From positions 620,001 through 684,000 of the forward strand of contig JAWKQB010000003.1 of the NCBI GenBank assembly GCA_041390365.1: a stretch of DNA of 64,000 nt. Reading direction: 5' to 3'. Below are positions 46,177 to 55,439 of this stretch, piece by piece. The position numbers and the translations under genes were made by a program. The stretch is from Syntrophotaleaceae bacterium. Its GTDB lineage: Bacteria > Desulfobacterota > Desulfuromonadia > Desulfuromonadales > Syntrophotaleaceae. Below the pieces are notes generated by a model that did no database searches, was not told the DNA's origin, and saw nothing but the letters and a program-made list of their open reading frames with translations. How positions within the stretch are numbered: the first letter of the stretch is position 1; each line of letters begins with the position of its first letter.

Positions 46177-47283
46177 TTGGAAAAACGTGATTATTACGAA
46201 GTGCTCGAGGTTCATCGCAATGCCAGCGAAACCGAAATCAAAAAGGCCTATCGGCGCCTGGCATTGAAGTATCACCCTGACAAGAACCCTGGGGACAATG
46301 AGGCCGAAGACCGTTTCAAGGAGCTCAGCGAGGCCTATGCGGTCCTCTCCGACGCCCAGCAGCGCGTGACCTATGACCAGTACGGTCACGCCGGTCTGGG
46401 TGGCGGAGGCTTTTCCTCCGGCGGTTTCGGAGGCAGCCCCTTCGAAGATATCTTCGGCGATATTTTCGGCGACATCTTCGGCGGCCGGACCGGTCGGCGC
46501 ACCCGGGGGCGCAGGGGAGACGACCTGCGCTACAATCTGACCATAGCCTTCGAGGAGGCGGCCTTCGGGGTGGAAACAACCATTCAGATCCCCCGCCACG
46601 AGCCCTGCGGCACGTGCGCCGGTTCGGGTGCCAAACCCGGGACCTCTCCCAAGATCTGTCCGGTCTGCCGTGGAGCCGGCCAGGTCCGGTATCAGCAGGG
46701 TTTCTTTTCCCTCACCCGGCCGTGCCCCGAGTGTCACGGTGAAGGACAGATCATCGATCAGCCCTGCACGGACTGCAGGGGCACGGGCAGGATCAAGGGG
46801 AAGAAGTCGATATCCCTGAAAATTCCCGCGGGGGTGGAAACCGGCAGCCGGCTCAAACTGACCGGCGAGGGGGAGCCCGGGATTCAGGGCGGACCGCCCG
46901 GCGATCTCTACGTGGTTGTTTCCGTCAAGGACCATCCGATCTTCCAGCGGGATGGTCAGAACATCATCTGTGAAATACCGATCTCTTTTACCCAGGCGGC
47001 ACTGGGTTGCGAACTTGAAGTCCCGACTCTGGAGGAAAAGATCTCCCTCAAGGTTCCGGCCGGAACCCAGTCGGGCAAGGTGCTCCAGTTGAACAACATC
47101 GGTTTTCCATCTCTTCATGGCTACAGCCGGGGAGATCAACTGGTGGTTTTGAGAGTCGAGACGCCGACCCGTCTCACCGCGCGACAGAAGGAGCTTCTCG
47201 AAGAGTTCGCCCGGGAGGGGGGCGAGGATGTTCACCCGATGGGTAAAAGCTTTCTGGAAAAGGTCAAGGAATTGTTTGAATGA
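46177..47283 (+). CDS. dnaJ: Chaperone DnaJ
   Basis: 368 residues from TTG 46177 (GGAG 9 bases upstream). J-domain with HPDKNPGD, a Gly/Phe-rich linker, the four-repeat CxxCxGxG zinc domain (CGTCAGSG, CPVCRGAG, CPECHGEG, CTDCRGTG) and the C-terminal substrate domains. Stimulates DnaK ATPase. Confidence 0.95.
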   Translation: MEKRDYYEVLEVHRNASETEIKKAYRRLALKYHPDKNPGDNEAEDRFKELSEAYAVLSDAQQRVTYDQYGHAGLGGGGFSSGGFGGSPFEDIFGDIFGDIFGGRTGRRTRGRRGDDLRYNLTIAFEEAAFGVETTIQIPRHEPCGTCAGSGAKPGTSPKICPVCRGAGQVRYQQGFFSLTRPCPECHGEGQIIDQPCTDCRGTGRIKGKKSISLKIPAGVETGSRLKLTGEGEPGIQGGPPGDLYVVVSVKDHPIFQRDGQNIICEIPISFTQAALGCELEVPTLEEKISLKVPAGTQSGKVLQLNNIGFPSLHGYSRGDQLVVLRVETPTRLTARQKELLEEFAREGGEDVHPMGKSFLEKVKELFE

Positions 47284-47328
47284 TATAACCGGTTTCGTGC
47301 AGGTTTCGAAACCAGGGGGGAGGGCGTA

Positions 47329-49251
47329 TTGGCAAAATTGAACCAGGTTCAACGTGCCGCCGGTTCGCAGGTGAATTGGCGGATCTTTCTGCCGATCCTC
47401 GGCATTCTCGCTGCATTCCTGTTCGTCTCGATGGCCGCCTTTGCTGCCGAACTTTCCATGGATACGACGGGCGATCTGTTTGCCCGTGGTATGTCCCTGT
47501 ACCAGTCGGGAGAGGAGGAACAGGCTCTCGATGCGCTGACCCGGTTTGTTTCGACCGATTCCAGTTCCCCCCGGTCCGCGCAGGCGGTCCTGGTTCTCGC
47601 AAGAATCCATGCAGCCAGGGGACAGCATAAGGAATCCCTTGCCCTTCTCAAACGAATTCCCCCTGACCGCCGCGGCCCTGAATTCAAGTTGCTTCAGGGG
47701 ATGGCCGAAATAAAGGTCGGACGGGTCGAACAGGGGATCGCCCAGCTCAAGGCGCTGGAGGAAGTGGAACTGGCGCCGCGGGACCGAGTCAAATACCTTG
47801 AGGCATTGGCCGATGGTCATCGCTATCTGGGACGGTGGATGGAATCCCTGTTTTTCTATTTTCGAGCCCTGCCGCTCGCGGCCGACGAGGATTCGGCGGC
47901 CCACTACCTGCAGCAGGCCGGGGATCTCATAGCCAATCAATTGAGCGATGACCAGCTCGCTGAAGCGGCCTTTCTCTTCGAGGGGTCGCCCCTTGCCCAG
48001 CAAGTCGGACTGGAAAGGGCGGAGCGCTATTTCCGGGCCGGACAGACCTATCAGGCTTTGAGCGAGGTGGTCAAGGTGCTGCAGGAGCCCGGCGACTTCC
48101 CAGGTCGGGACAGGGCTGTGCAGCTGCGTGAACGCCTGGCCGGAAGCGAGATGCCGAACCGCACCGTGGGAGTCATTCTGCCCTTGTCCGGACGATATGC
48201 CGCCTTCGGCAAGCTGGTGCAACGGGGCATCGAACTGGCGGCACGCGAGCAGGTGAACGGCGAACAGGCTGTCCGGCTGATTTTCAAAGACAGTGCCGCC
48301 GATCCCGAAGCCAGTGCCCGGGCCGTTTCCGAACTGGCCAACGTAGAGCAGGTTTTGGGGATACTGGGTCCCCTCACCGGACACGCCGCTGCCTCCGCAG
48401 CCGAACGGGCCGAACTTGAAAAAGTCCCTCTGCTCACCCTTTCGCAACACAGGGGGCTACCCGAAACAGGTCCTTATGTTTTTCGCACCTCTTTGACCAA
48501 TGAGCAGCAGGCCCTGGCTTTGGCCCGCTATGCTGTCGAAGAGCGCAACCTGACCAGGTTTGCCATTCTCGCACCCGAAAACCGGCTGGGCCAGGATCTG
48601 ACCGCCAGCTTCATCCGTGAGGTCCAGGCCCATGGCGGTCGGGTCGTGGCGCAGCAGACCTACCCCGAAACGGCAACCGATTTCCGCCGCCAGATCAAGC
48701 TGCTCAAAGGGAAAGACCCGAACGCTCCCGATGAAAAGCGCGGGAGTGATGACAAACAACCTGTGGAGGAAGACCCGAAACTCCCCTTCGAGGCCCTGTT
48801 CATTCCCGATCAAGCCGAGCGGGTCGGATTGATCGTGCCCCAGCTGCCTTTCTACGGACTGCGGGGTGTACAGCTGTTGGGCATCAACGGCTGGAATTCG
48901 CCGGAACTGCTTCGCCGGGGCGGACGCACTATCGAGGGAGCCGTTTTCGTCGACGGCTTTTTCCCGCACAGCGACTACCCCTTCGTCAAGGATTTCGTCA
49001 ACCGCTACTTCGAAACCTATGGTGAAGAACCGAGCATTCTCGAGGCCCAGGGCTATGACGCCGCCGGCATCATTCTGTCCCTGGCCGGCCGGTCGAATAC
49101 CCGGTCCCGCGAAGACTTGCGGAATGCCCTGAGTATCGTGCGGAATTACCCCGGAGTCACCGGAGCCACCTCTTTCGACCTCGAAGGGGATGCCCGCAAG
49201 GTGCTGTTCCTCCTGCAGGTTCAAAACGGAGCCATCGTCCAGATCAATTAA
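47329..49251 (+). CDS. LpoA-like / periplasmic-binding-fold exported protein
   Basis: 640 residues from TTG 47329 (GGAGGG upstream). A signal/anchor segment (about 18-40) is followed by a TPR region (about 45-265) and a type I periplasmic-binding fold (about 280-635; TVGVILPLSGRYAAFGKLVQRG). This arrangement occurs in LpoA, an outer-membrane activator of penicillin-binding protein 1A, and in similar ABC-type substrate-binding proteins of deltaproteobacteria. No lipobox was seen, unlike LpoA. Confidence 0.78.
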   Translation: MAKLNQVQRAAGSQVNWRIFLPILGILAAFLFVSMAAFAAELSMDTTGDLFARGMSLYQSGEEEQALDALTRFVSTDSSSPRSAQAVLVLARIHAARGQHKESLALLKRIPPDRRGPEFKLLQGMAEIKVGRVEQGIAQLKALEEVELAPRDRVKYLEALADGHRYLGRWMESLFFYFRALPLAADEDSAAHYLQQAGDLIANQLSDDQLAEAAFLFEGSPLAQQVGLERAERYFRAGQTYQALSEVVKVLQEPGDFPGRDRAVQLRERLAGSEMPNRTVGVILPLSGRYAAFGKLVQRGIELAAREQVNGEQAVRLIFKDSAADPEASARAVSELANVEQVLGILGPLTGHAAASAAERAELEKVPLLTLSQHRGLPETGPYVFRTSLTNEQQALALARYAVEERNLTRFAILAPENRLGQDLTASFIREVQAHGGRVVAQQTYPETATDFRRQIKLLKGKDPNAPDEKRGSDDKQPVEEDPKLPFEALFIPDQAERVGLIVPQLPFYGLRGVQLLGINGWNSPELLRRGGRTIEGAVFVDGFFPHSDYPFVKDFVNRYFETYGEEPSILEAQGYDAAGIILSLAGRSNTRSREDLRNALSIVRNYPGVTGATSFDLEGDARKVLFLLQVQNGAIVQIN

Positions 49252-49274
49252 TGGTATCAAGCAGATAGCTGCAA

Positions 49275-49318
49275 TGCGAAAAGCCCCGTTGGGATTTCTC
49301 CCGACGGGGCTTTTCGCA
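49275..49318 (+). terminator. Strong intrinsic terminator (bidirectional)
   Basis: TGCGAAAAGCCCCG and CGGGGCTTTTCGCA form a long stem with an inner GGGA/TCCC pairing. It separates the LpoA-like gene from the convergent peroxidase gene and can serve both. Confidence 0.9.
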
Positions 49319-49373
49319 TAAATGAGGGGCAGGCTCAGCAGCCTGCCCCTTGCCCTAGGGGCGGTGATGGATG

Positions 49374-51131
49374 TTACGGGCAAATCGTACCGTTGCCTGC
49401 TGCCCCAACTGCCGGTAAAGTCGATCCGTTCGGGATGACCAGTTCCGGATGATCGAAAGGGGCGACGTTGTTCGCAACACGGCAATCGAGCAAACCGTTG
49501 GTCAGGAAGTCGACGACTTCAGCCTCACGGCCACCGCTGACGCCGTCCTGAGAGAGCGGATTGATCTCGGGGTTGGCCACCTGGTCTTGCCCATCATAAA
49601 AATCGAGCACGTCGAGAATAGTGGCGATGGAACCGTTGTGCATGAACGGGGCGGTAAGAATCAGATTCCGCAGACCCGGCGTTTTGAAAGCGCCGTCGTT
49701 GAATTCCGAGGAGTTGTAAACCCCTCCCGGGCTGTCCGATCGGCCGAGATCATCGTCAGTGACAGAAACGCCGATATTGTGAAAGCCCTGATCTCCCGCG
49801 GGATTTCCCCCGATCTGCTTTGGTGTATTCGGTCCGCCCCTCAAGTTTATGACACGGACCGTCGCATCGCTGAATTCCGGTTCGACATGACAATCAAAAC
49901 AGTTGCTGCCATTGCGTAGTTCGTCCAGCCCGACGAGCTGAGTAGGGGAGAGGGTTCCAAGGTCATAGGGGGTGCGATTGGGAATCAGGGTTGCCTGGTA
50001 GGCCTGCAGGGCCTGTCCCCAGATATTCGCAAATTCGTCGATATAAAAATCGACGGCTTCAGTGCCGGTGAGGCCGTTGGTGCCGAAGGCGGCGGCGATC
50101 AGGTCGGCGTAGGTGAGCGCCCGATCGGGGAAGCCGGCGGTAAGGCCGTTATCGGGAGCATTGGAAAGCGGGCCGAGTACACTGTCCGTGGGAGCCACCA
50201 GCTGAAAGGCCAGCGGGGTGCGAAGGACCATCTTGGCGCCGATATCGTCCCAATCGCGGCCTGCACAGGACATCTCGACATCCGATAAGGGGGGTCCCGT
50301 AGCCTGGGAGGCGAGGCTGGAAAGCGCTGCGACCCGGGAGCCGTTACCGAGAGGGTTTTCCCCGTTGAAATCCTGACTGGCTCTGCCATCCCAGAAGTTG
50401 TCAAGGTAGAAAACGGCACCAAGAACAGTAGGAGCGTTGCGACCTGTCACAAGCCGGTTGGCAGTGCCGAAAGTGGCCTGGGCGGCATCCGGATGCACTA
50501 TGGGCTCACAGACCTCCACCGGATCGTCAAGATCGGCAGGCAGGCTGATGAAATCCTGACTGAAAACACCGCCGGAACCGACCCTGTCATCAAAACCGGC
50601 GAGGAGCGTGTCTGCACTGAAGGTGAAGAAACTGCTCAGGGTTTGCCCGGGCGCTACGACTATGTCGAAAACAGTATCCACGCCAGGATGAACGGTATTG
50701 GTCCTCCTGTTGTCGGCTCCGGCACTGAAGTGGCAGCTGGCGCAGGCCATCTGCCCGTCGCTTCCCACCTGTACATCCCAGAAAAGTGCCTTGCCGAGGC
50801 GAATGGCGGCATCCTGATCGATGATGGTAAATGCTCCGGCCTCGGGGACCGGCTGCGGAACGGGGGCGACGCGGCTACCCACGCCCGCCGGCGCTGGTGT
50901 TCCACTGAGTGGTGAAACATTAAAGCCTGTTGAGAGGCCGCCAGCATCCGGCACCAAGGCAGGAAGCCCTGTGGGTGCGGTGGGGATAGCTGTTGTCACC
51001 GGGGGCGGATCGGGATCGGTAGCGGGTGGGGGGTCATCGGATCCTCCGCCTCCGCCTCCACATCCTGTCACGGCCAGGGCTAGAGCCAGAATTACGAAGA
51101 GGATTTTCAATTCTCGCAGGGGGTGTTGCAT
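49374..51131 (-). CDS. Di-haem cytochrome c peroxidase/MauG-family lipoprotein
   Basis: 585 residues from ATG 51131 (GGAGG 7 bases upstream). A lipoprotein signal (VTGC, Cys24) is followed by a Gly/Pro/Asp-rich linker and a peroxidase-like domain with two haem c motifs, CASCH (130-134) and CFDCH (near 420). The MauG/CcpA family reduces H2O2 or oxidises protein substrates in the periplasm. The linker is unusually long, and the sequence is more distant from CcpA than is common. Confidence 0.88.
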   Translation of the reverse strand: MQHPLRELKILFVILALALAVTGCGGGGGGSDDPPPATDPDPPPVTTAIPTAPTGLPALVPDAGGLSTGFNVSPLSGTPAPAGVGSRVAPVPQPVPEAGAFTIIDQDAAIRLGKALFWDVQVGSDGQMACASCHFSAGADNRRTNTVHPGVDTVFDIVVAPGQTLSSFFTFSADTLLAGFDDRVGSGGVFSQDFISLPADLDDPVEVCEPIVHPDAAQATFGTANRLVTGRNAPTVLGAVFYLDNFWDGRASQDFNGENPLGNGSRVAALSSLASQATGPPLSDVEMSCAGRDWDDIGAKMVLRTPLAFQLVAPTDSVLGPLSNAPDNGLTAGFPDRALTYADLIAAAFGTNGLTGTEAVDFYIDEFANIWGQALQAYQATLIPNRTPYDLGTLSPTQLVGLDELRNGSNCFDCHVEPEFSDATVRVINLRGGPNTPKQIGGNPAGDQGFHNIGVSVTDDDLGRSDSPGGVYNSSEFNDGAFKTPGLRNLILTAPFMHNGSIATILDVLDFYDGQDQVANPEINPLSQDGVSGGREAEVVDFLTNGLLDCRVANNVAPFDHPELVIPNGSTLPAVGAAGNGTICP

Positions 51132-51488
51132 CGGTTGGCCTCCAAAAAGCAGATAAATCAAACAGCCCCGGAAACGACTGGAAATGATGGCTGTCACAGT
51201 ATTAAAAGTTAGAAATAGTGAATTTTTTCAGGCGGGTTCACCAATTCATTAGCCTTATGGATAAACCATTTTTCCCCCCTATCAAGGCGAAGGCATTAAA
51301 TTCGTCGCCTTTTGACGAATTCCCTTTGCGTGGTACTTGGACGCGAGGAAATTTCTTCTACAATAAGCACATGGCCAGAAGATTTTCCCCTTAAGGGAAG
51401 GGGAAGTACCTAAATACTCCGATTTATTGATTCTTTGACGATTGAAAATGATTAATTGGGCTATACCAAGCAGACGTGGAGAGAGGTC
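51132..51488. other. Divergent intergenic region between the peroxidase and FrnE-like genes
   Basis: No gene. It holds an 8-bp inverted repeat AATTCGTC (51299-51306) and GACGAATT (51314-51321) with a 7-bp spacer, and CCCCTTAAGGG near 51388. The former is a possible operator for either divergent gene. Confidence 0.45.
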
Positions 51489-52088
51489 ATGACACAGGCC
51501 ATTGTGGAAATCTTTTTCGACTACATCTGACCCTGGTGCTATCTCGGTACCGTGCGTACCGATCGTTTGCAGTGCGAATACAATATCGAGCTGCGCTGGA
51601 GGGTGTTTCCGCTCCATCCGGAAGTTCCGGAAGAAGGGATGGAGCTGCTCGAGCTTTTTCCGGGACGGGAGGAGATGATCCGGTCCATGCAGGTGAGACT
51701 GCTGAACCTGGCCGCCGAGGAAGGACTGCCGCTGGCGGAGCGAAGCCGCACCTGCAACAGCCTGCGGGCCCAGGAGCTGGGCAAGTGGGCTGAGGAACAG
51801 GGACAGGGCGATCCTTTCCGCAGGGCGGTCTACCGGGCCTACTTTGTCGAGGGGCGGAACATCGCCCTGGTCGATGAACTGGCCGGAATAGCCGAGTCCG
51901 TTGGCCTGCCGGGAGACAAGGCGCGCGACGTTCTAGAAACGAGGAGCCATGCGCCGGCGGTTAAGGCCGACTGGCGTCGGGCCGGTGAGATGGGGATCAC
52001 CGCCGTCCCGACCCACCTCTGCGAGGGGAGAATCCTGGTCGGTTTCAGCCCCTTCGAGGATTTCCTGCGGCTCATCGGTAAAAGGTGA
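51489..52088 (+). CDS. FrnE/DsbA-family selenoprotein (UPWC), read through in-frame TGA
   Basis: Reading TGA 51528-51530 as selenocysteine gives a 199-residue protein. Residues 14-17 are U-P-W-C, in IFFDYIUPWCYLG, where FrnE/2-hydroxychromene-isomerase-like DsbA relatives have CPWC. The rest fits FrnE: central helical domain and a C-terminal cis-Pro loop (ITAVPTHLCEGRILVGF). A 7-bp hairpin (51544-51562) starts 14 nt after the TGA. Probably a cytoplasmic thiol-disulfide oxidoreductase. SD GGAGAGAGG precedes the ATG. An ORF scan starts it after the TGA and loses the active site. Confidence 0.9.
51544..51562 (+). promoter_or_regulatory. Bacterial SECIS hairpin of the FrnE-like gene
   Basis: UCGGUAC and GUACCGA pair around a CGUGC loop that begins 21 nt after the TGA, nearly the same distance as in the SelW-like gene (22 nt). 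Position and size fit the bacterial SECIS model. Confidence 0.78.
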
Positions 52089-52205
52089 AATCCGTCAAGC
52101 ACGAGGAGCAGTGTAATCACGAATATTTCGAACATCGCATGATTCTTGCTCGTTTGAGATGTCGGCCTTTGAAATTGTGAAAATTTGACATTGAAAGCAA
52201 GGCAC

Positions 52206-52970
52206 ATGCAGATGACAAATGCTTCCGTCCCAACCACCCATGACGAAAAGCTCGCCATACTTTCCGGTTCGGTACGAGAGGCGCTGAAGCCGATTCTGTA
52301 TCCGGGAGAGCGGGTGCTGTGGGCCGGCAAGCCCATCCCCCGTGCGGCCTGGGCGGACATAATGCCCTCGACGATACAAAGCACCTGGGCGCAAGCTATT
52401 CTATACACGTTATCCGCCGGGATGGGGTTGTACGTGCTGACATGGATGCTGCTGATCATGGTCGTTGGGATAGGCAGCGATATTCAGAACGGAAAATTCA
52501 GCCTGTGGGGTTTTATCCTGACCCTGCCGATTCTCGCCATTCTGCTCCTGTTTGCCTTCAACCTCGTGCTGCTCATCATTTTTCCATGGTTATCGGTGCG
52601 CCGGGCGCGCCATCGCAGCTATGTTCTTACCGACCGCCAGGCGGTGACGGCTTATGAAACCACCCAGGGCGTGGAACTCGAGTGTGCGGATCTTGCCGAT
52701 GTCTTGGCCCCCTCGATAACCCGAAAGCGCAAGAACGGCGTCGGTGACGTCATTTTCGGCGGTTACTGCGTGCGTCAAATGACCGGCGACGGGGGTATGG
52801 ACATCAATTCAACCTTCGATACCGGCTTTACCGCGTGCGCCGAAGCCGAACGGGTAGCGGCACTTTTCGCCAAAGCGCGCCAGGAGCGCATCCCCAAGCG
52901 CGAGCTCGAGGATATCGAAGAGATGGGGCGGGATTATCAGGGGTGGCTGCGCCGCAAAGGGCGGCTTTGA
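52206..52970 (+). CDS. Membrane protein with a PH-like domain
   Basis: About 254 residues from ATG 52206 (AAGG just upstream; 52212 also possible). The N-terminal part carries an LYPGERVLWAGKP motif, typical of bacterial PH-domain membrane proteins, then two membrane segments (about 60-88 and 98-125) and a soluble RSYVLTDRQAVTAYET region. Function unknown. An internal 130-bp piece recurs as a fragment at 57937. Confidence 0.75.
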   Translation: MQMTNASVPTTHDEKLAILSGSVREALKPILYPGERVLWAGKPIPRAAWADIMPSTIQSTWAQAILYTLSAGMGLYVLTWMLLIMVVGIGSDIQNGKFSLWGFILTLPILAILLLFAFNLVLLIIFPWLSVRRARHRSYVLTDRQAVTAYETTQGVELECADLADVLAPSITRKRKNGVGDVIFGGYCVRQMTGDGGMDINSTFDTGFTACAEAERVAALFAKARQERIPKRELEDIEEMGRDYQGWLRRKGRL

Positions 52971-53117
52971 TCCTGGGAGGGAAGAGTTTTCATGGTTTCG
53001 GTCCAGAGGAGTCCTGCGGCGTATACAAAAGGTTAAGAACCGCAAGGTGCTGTTTGAGGAAGCCTGGATCCGAAAACATTAAAATATTTGACAGCAGTTC
53101 TTATTTGCCGGTATTTA

Positions 53118-53226
53118 TGATCCATTGTTTTTATTTGGTATCAATACCGGAGGGAACATGGTGGGGAAGACCCAGTCGACAGCCAGGAGCCGTCTGCCGG
53201 ATATTTATTCGGGAGACGGCTTTTTT
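53118..53226 (+). ncRNA. Leader RNA with terminator, copy 1 (cobalamin-riboswitch-like)
   Basis: A 109-bp segment that is nearly repeated at 55038-55152. It contains AGGGAACATGGTGGGGAAG (cf. GGGAA...GGTG of cobalamin riboswitches) and AGCCAGGAGCCGTCTGCC (cf. the B12 box), then a terminator: GCCGTCT (53189-53195) pairs with AGACGGC (53214-53220), followed by six T. The B12-like box overlaps the terminator. It is shorter than normal cobalamin aptamers, so the class is uncertain. The next gene downstream is 53428. Confidence 0.45.
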
Positions 53227-53427
53227 GTATTTTGGGGTTGGTTTTCGGATTTTATCCAGATTGTATAAAACGTGAAGGATGGGCAGCCATTCCGGTTGCG
53301 ATACGAGCTGTGGGTTGCCATACTTTAATCAATATATTAAGTATTTTTTGCAGGTATTCATCAATATTTATCCCTTAAGTTCAATTACTTATAAATTAAA
53401 ACAAAAGAAGCTAAAACTGGAGGAGCT

Positions 53428-53838
53428 ATGAAATCAAAAACTTTCTTTTTGGTATTTATTCTGATCTTAACTTGTTTCAATTGCCATGCAAGTGATTATA
53501 AGATTGATTTTGTGGAAGCAAAAGGTTTTGATACTAAATTTTATTTCAGTACAAATATGCCCAACGAATTGGTTGAAGTAATACTAACCGGTTATAACGG
53601 AAAGTTAACAATTAGCAAAGGTGCAGAGTTTCGGGGATCCTTTTGGACGGACTCTAACGGTAGACTGATAGCTGATACATACGAAATAACAAATGGCAGC
53701 ATGAGGGCTTGCGGTGGTTTCATTTCAACCAGTAAACAATTCACAATGATCATTGAGGCATTTCCAAACGGGGAAACTGTTCGATCGAACTTAGTCTTTC
53801 AACAAAAAAAGAAAAAGGAATTCACCTTGTTTAAGTAA
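53428..53838 (+). CDS. Exported protein of unknown function, AT-rich
   Basis: 136 residues with a signal peptide (about 1-21) and a beta-rich mature part containing a few Cys. The gene is distinctly AT-rich relative to its neighbours and has a good GGAGG site, suggesting recent transfer. About 200 bp downstream of leader RNA copy 1. Confidence 0.65.
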   Translation: MKSKTFFLVFILILTCFNCHASDYKIDFVEAKGFDTKFYFSTNMPNELVEVILTGYNGKLTISKGAEFRGSFWTDSNGRLIADTYEITNGSMRACGGFISTSKQFTMIIEAFPNGETVRSNLVFQQKKKKEFTLFK

Positions 53839-53863
53839 TCAAGCTCAAATAGAACTATTGGCG

Positions 53864-53875
53864 TGGTCTGACCCC
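53864..53875 (-). repeat. Dispersed GGGGTCAGACC repeat, partial copy
   Basis: TGGTCTGACCCC is the reverse complement of GGGGTCAGACC(A). Same short unit as at 57798, 57905 and 60229. Confidence 0.55.
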
Positions 53876-53950
53876 AGACACCATAACACAAAAAGTTTTC
53901 GAGAGAAGTGCTTCTTAAGTTGATCAACTCATTGAAACAGGAGAAAAAAA

Positions 53951-54400
53951 ATGCAATCAACCAGGAGGTTGTTTCATGTCGGGGCCGCAATCGGCGTCGC
54001 AATCAGTCTTGCATCCTGTGCCGGGGTCCGAGAGAGTAGCTACGCTTACAATGATACTTATACGGCCAACATATCCACCAATGCCGAGGGGTGCTACGAC
54101 GCGGCAGTTCTGTTGGACAAAAATATTGTAGAAGCGAGAGAAATTAGCATGAAGGTCCTGGCGGCCCTAGATTCGACCATAATTGAGGAAAAAGACACAT
54201 TCCTGAAGGCACAGCGGAACAGGCACGTAGGCCTTTTTGTGGGGAGCGGAGGAGAAGAACTCTTCATTACACTGCAAGAAATCCCGGGCAACAGGACCTT
54301 TGTCACGGCTGCCACTAAGACCGGTTTTGTAGGTGGTGCGGGGCAAAAGGCGTGGTCATGCCAGATAATCGATCAGATAGTGGCCATGGCTTCCAAATAA
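53951..54400 (+). CDS. Lipoprotein of unknown function
   Basis: 149 residues. Lipoprotein signal with lipobox ISLASC (Cys23). The mature part is mixed alpha/beta (GCYDAAVLLDKNIVEARE; FVGSGGEELFITLQEI) with a single later Cys. Resembles small DUF3568-type lipoproteins in layout, not identified. AGGAGA upstream. Confidence 0.65.
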   Translation: MQSTRRLFHVGAAIGVAISLASCAGVRESSYAYNDTYTANISTNAEGCYDAAVLLDKNIVEAREISMKVLAALDSTIIEEKDTFLKAQRNRHVGLFVGSGGEELFITLQEIPGNRTFVTAATKTGFVGGAGQKAWSCQIIDQIVAMASK

Positions 54401-54466
54401 ATTCGAGGGCGGGTGGCATATCAAGGCACTCGCTCCATTTCGATATCTGTTTTCTTGGAGGTCAAG

Positions 54467-54835
54467 ATGAGAGTTGCCTTGTTGGCGACATGGATACTTT
54501 TGCTGCTCGTTCTGTCTGGTTGCAGCACTAAAACCAAGGTCACCAATCTCGGGTCCGCAGACCCGATCAATCCAAAGCAATGTGTAGTTCGAATTACTGA
54601 AAAATCGAACGCGCCAAATGTCCCCTGCGAGACTCTAGGGAAGTTGGAAACGCATGTTCAAAGGAATCTGTTTTTCGGCGGGCGTGCTTCTCTGGAAGAT
54701 GCTTATGTTGAATTGCGCGATAAGGCCTGCAAGATGGGTGGAAATTTGGTAACGATTGACGATTACATAGAGTCGTCGGCTTCGGAATTTAGTCACGTTC
54801 ATGTTTGGGCGACTGTGCTAAAGGCGTCGGAGTAG
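54467..54835 (+). CDS. RcsF-like small lipoprotein
   Basis: 122 residues from ATG 54467 (GGAGGT upstream). Lipobox LVLSGC; the mature part has CETLGKLET and AYVELRDKACKMGGNLVTIDDY, the pattern of RcsF/DUF4156-type envelope lipoproteins with a possible disulfide. Role unknown. Confidence 0.65.
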   Translation: MRVALLATWILLLLVLSGCSTKTKVTNLGSADPINPKQCVVRITEKSNAPNVPCETLGKLETHVQRNLFFGGRASLEDAYVELRDKACKMGGNLVTIDDYIESSASEFSHVHVWATVLKASE

Positions 54836-54955
54836 ACACCGGGCGAAATGAGCCGGAGGGCTTCCGCGAGGTTAAGGGAAATCTTCGTTTTTTTACTTGA
54901 CTTTACTTATCATGGATGTCCCCTTTTTTTCCTTATGGCTGTTTACCGGGCCTGC

Positions 54956-55036
54956 CGTCGAAGGACGGAACACCGCCCTGGTTGATGAACTGGCCGGAAT
55001 AGCCGAGTCCGTCGGCCTGTCGGGAGACAAGGCGCG
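54956..55036 (+). pseudogene. Fragment of the FrnE-like selenoprotein gene
   Basis: About 80 bp closely match 51845-51925 of the FrnE-like gene (central helical part) with about ten mismatches. No coding context on either side; it is joined directly to leader RNA copy 2. Confidence 0.75.
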
Positions 55037-55037
55037 A

Positions 55038-55152
55038 TGATCCGTTGTTTCTATTTGATATCAATTAACGGAGGGAACATGTTGGGGAAGGCCCAATCGA
55101 CAGCCATGAGCCGTCTGTCGGATTTCTATCCGGCGGGCGGCTTTTGTTTTTG
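55038..55152 (+). ncRNA. Leader RNA with terminator, copy 2
   Basis: A diverged copy of 53118-53226 that starts right after the frnE fragment. The GGAGGGAACATG and AGCC.GAGCCGTCTG blocks are kept. The terminator stem has compensating and non-compensating changes and its T tract is weaker (TTTTGTTTTT). It lies 39 bp before the 55191 lipoprotein start. Confidence 0.45.
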
Positions 55153-55190
55153 GTTTCGGTGGGTATTTCCCGTCCACTAAGGGGGGAACA

Positions 55191-55439
55191 GTGAAAAGTA
55201 GTGTGTTCAGTGTTTTGAAATGGGGCCTTATCGGTCTTTTGTCAATTTCTATTCTCAACGGATGCGGTGGCGGAGGAGGGGGTTCTGACTCTTCTGAACC
55301 GACCAGCAGCTCCAGCGATATCTTCACCTTTAGCGAAGACTCTCTAGCCTTTAGCTACTCCTTGAGTGAACCTGATCCGGAATCCCAGATTCTTAATGTC
55401 GGGTTTGGTAGGTTGAGGATCTCTGGGGTCGGACCTGGA
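55191..55439 (+). pseudogene. Lipoprotein gene 5' part interrupted by a group II intron
   Basis: About 83 codons encode a lipoprotein signal (LLSISILNGC, Cys25), a Gly/Ser-rich linker and the start of a mature domain (FTFSEDSLAFSYSLSEP). The frame then runs into the group II intron beginning at GTGCGG (55440). No continuation was recognised after the intron, so the gene is probably broken unless splicing restores it. Confidence 0.6.
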
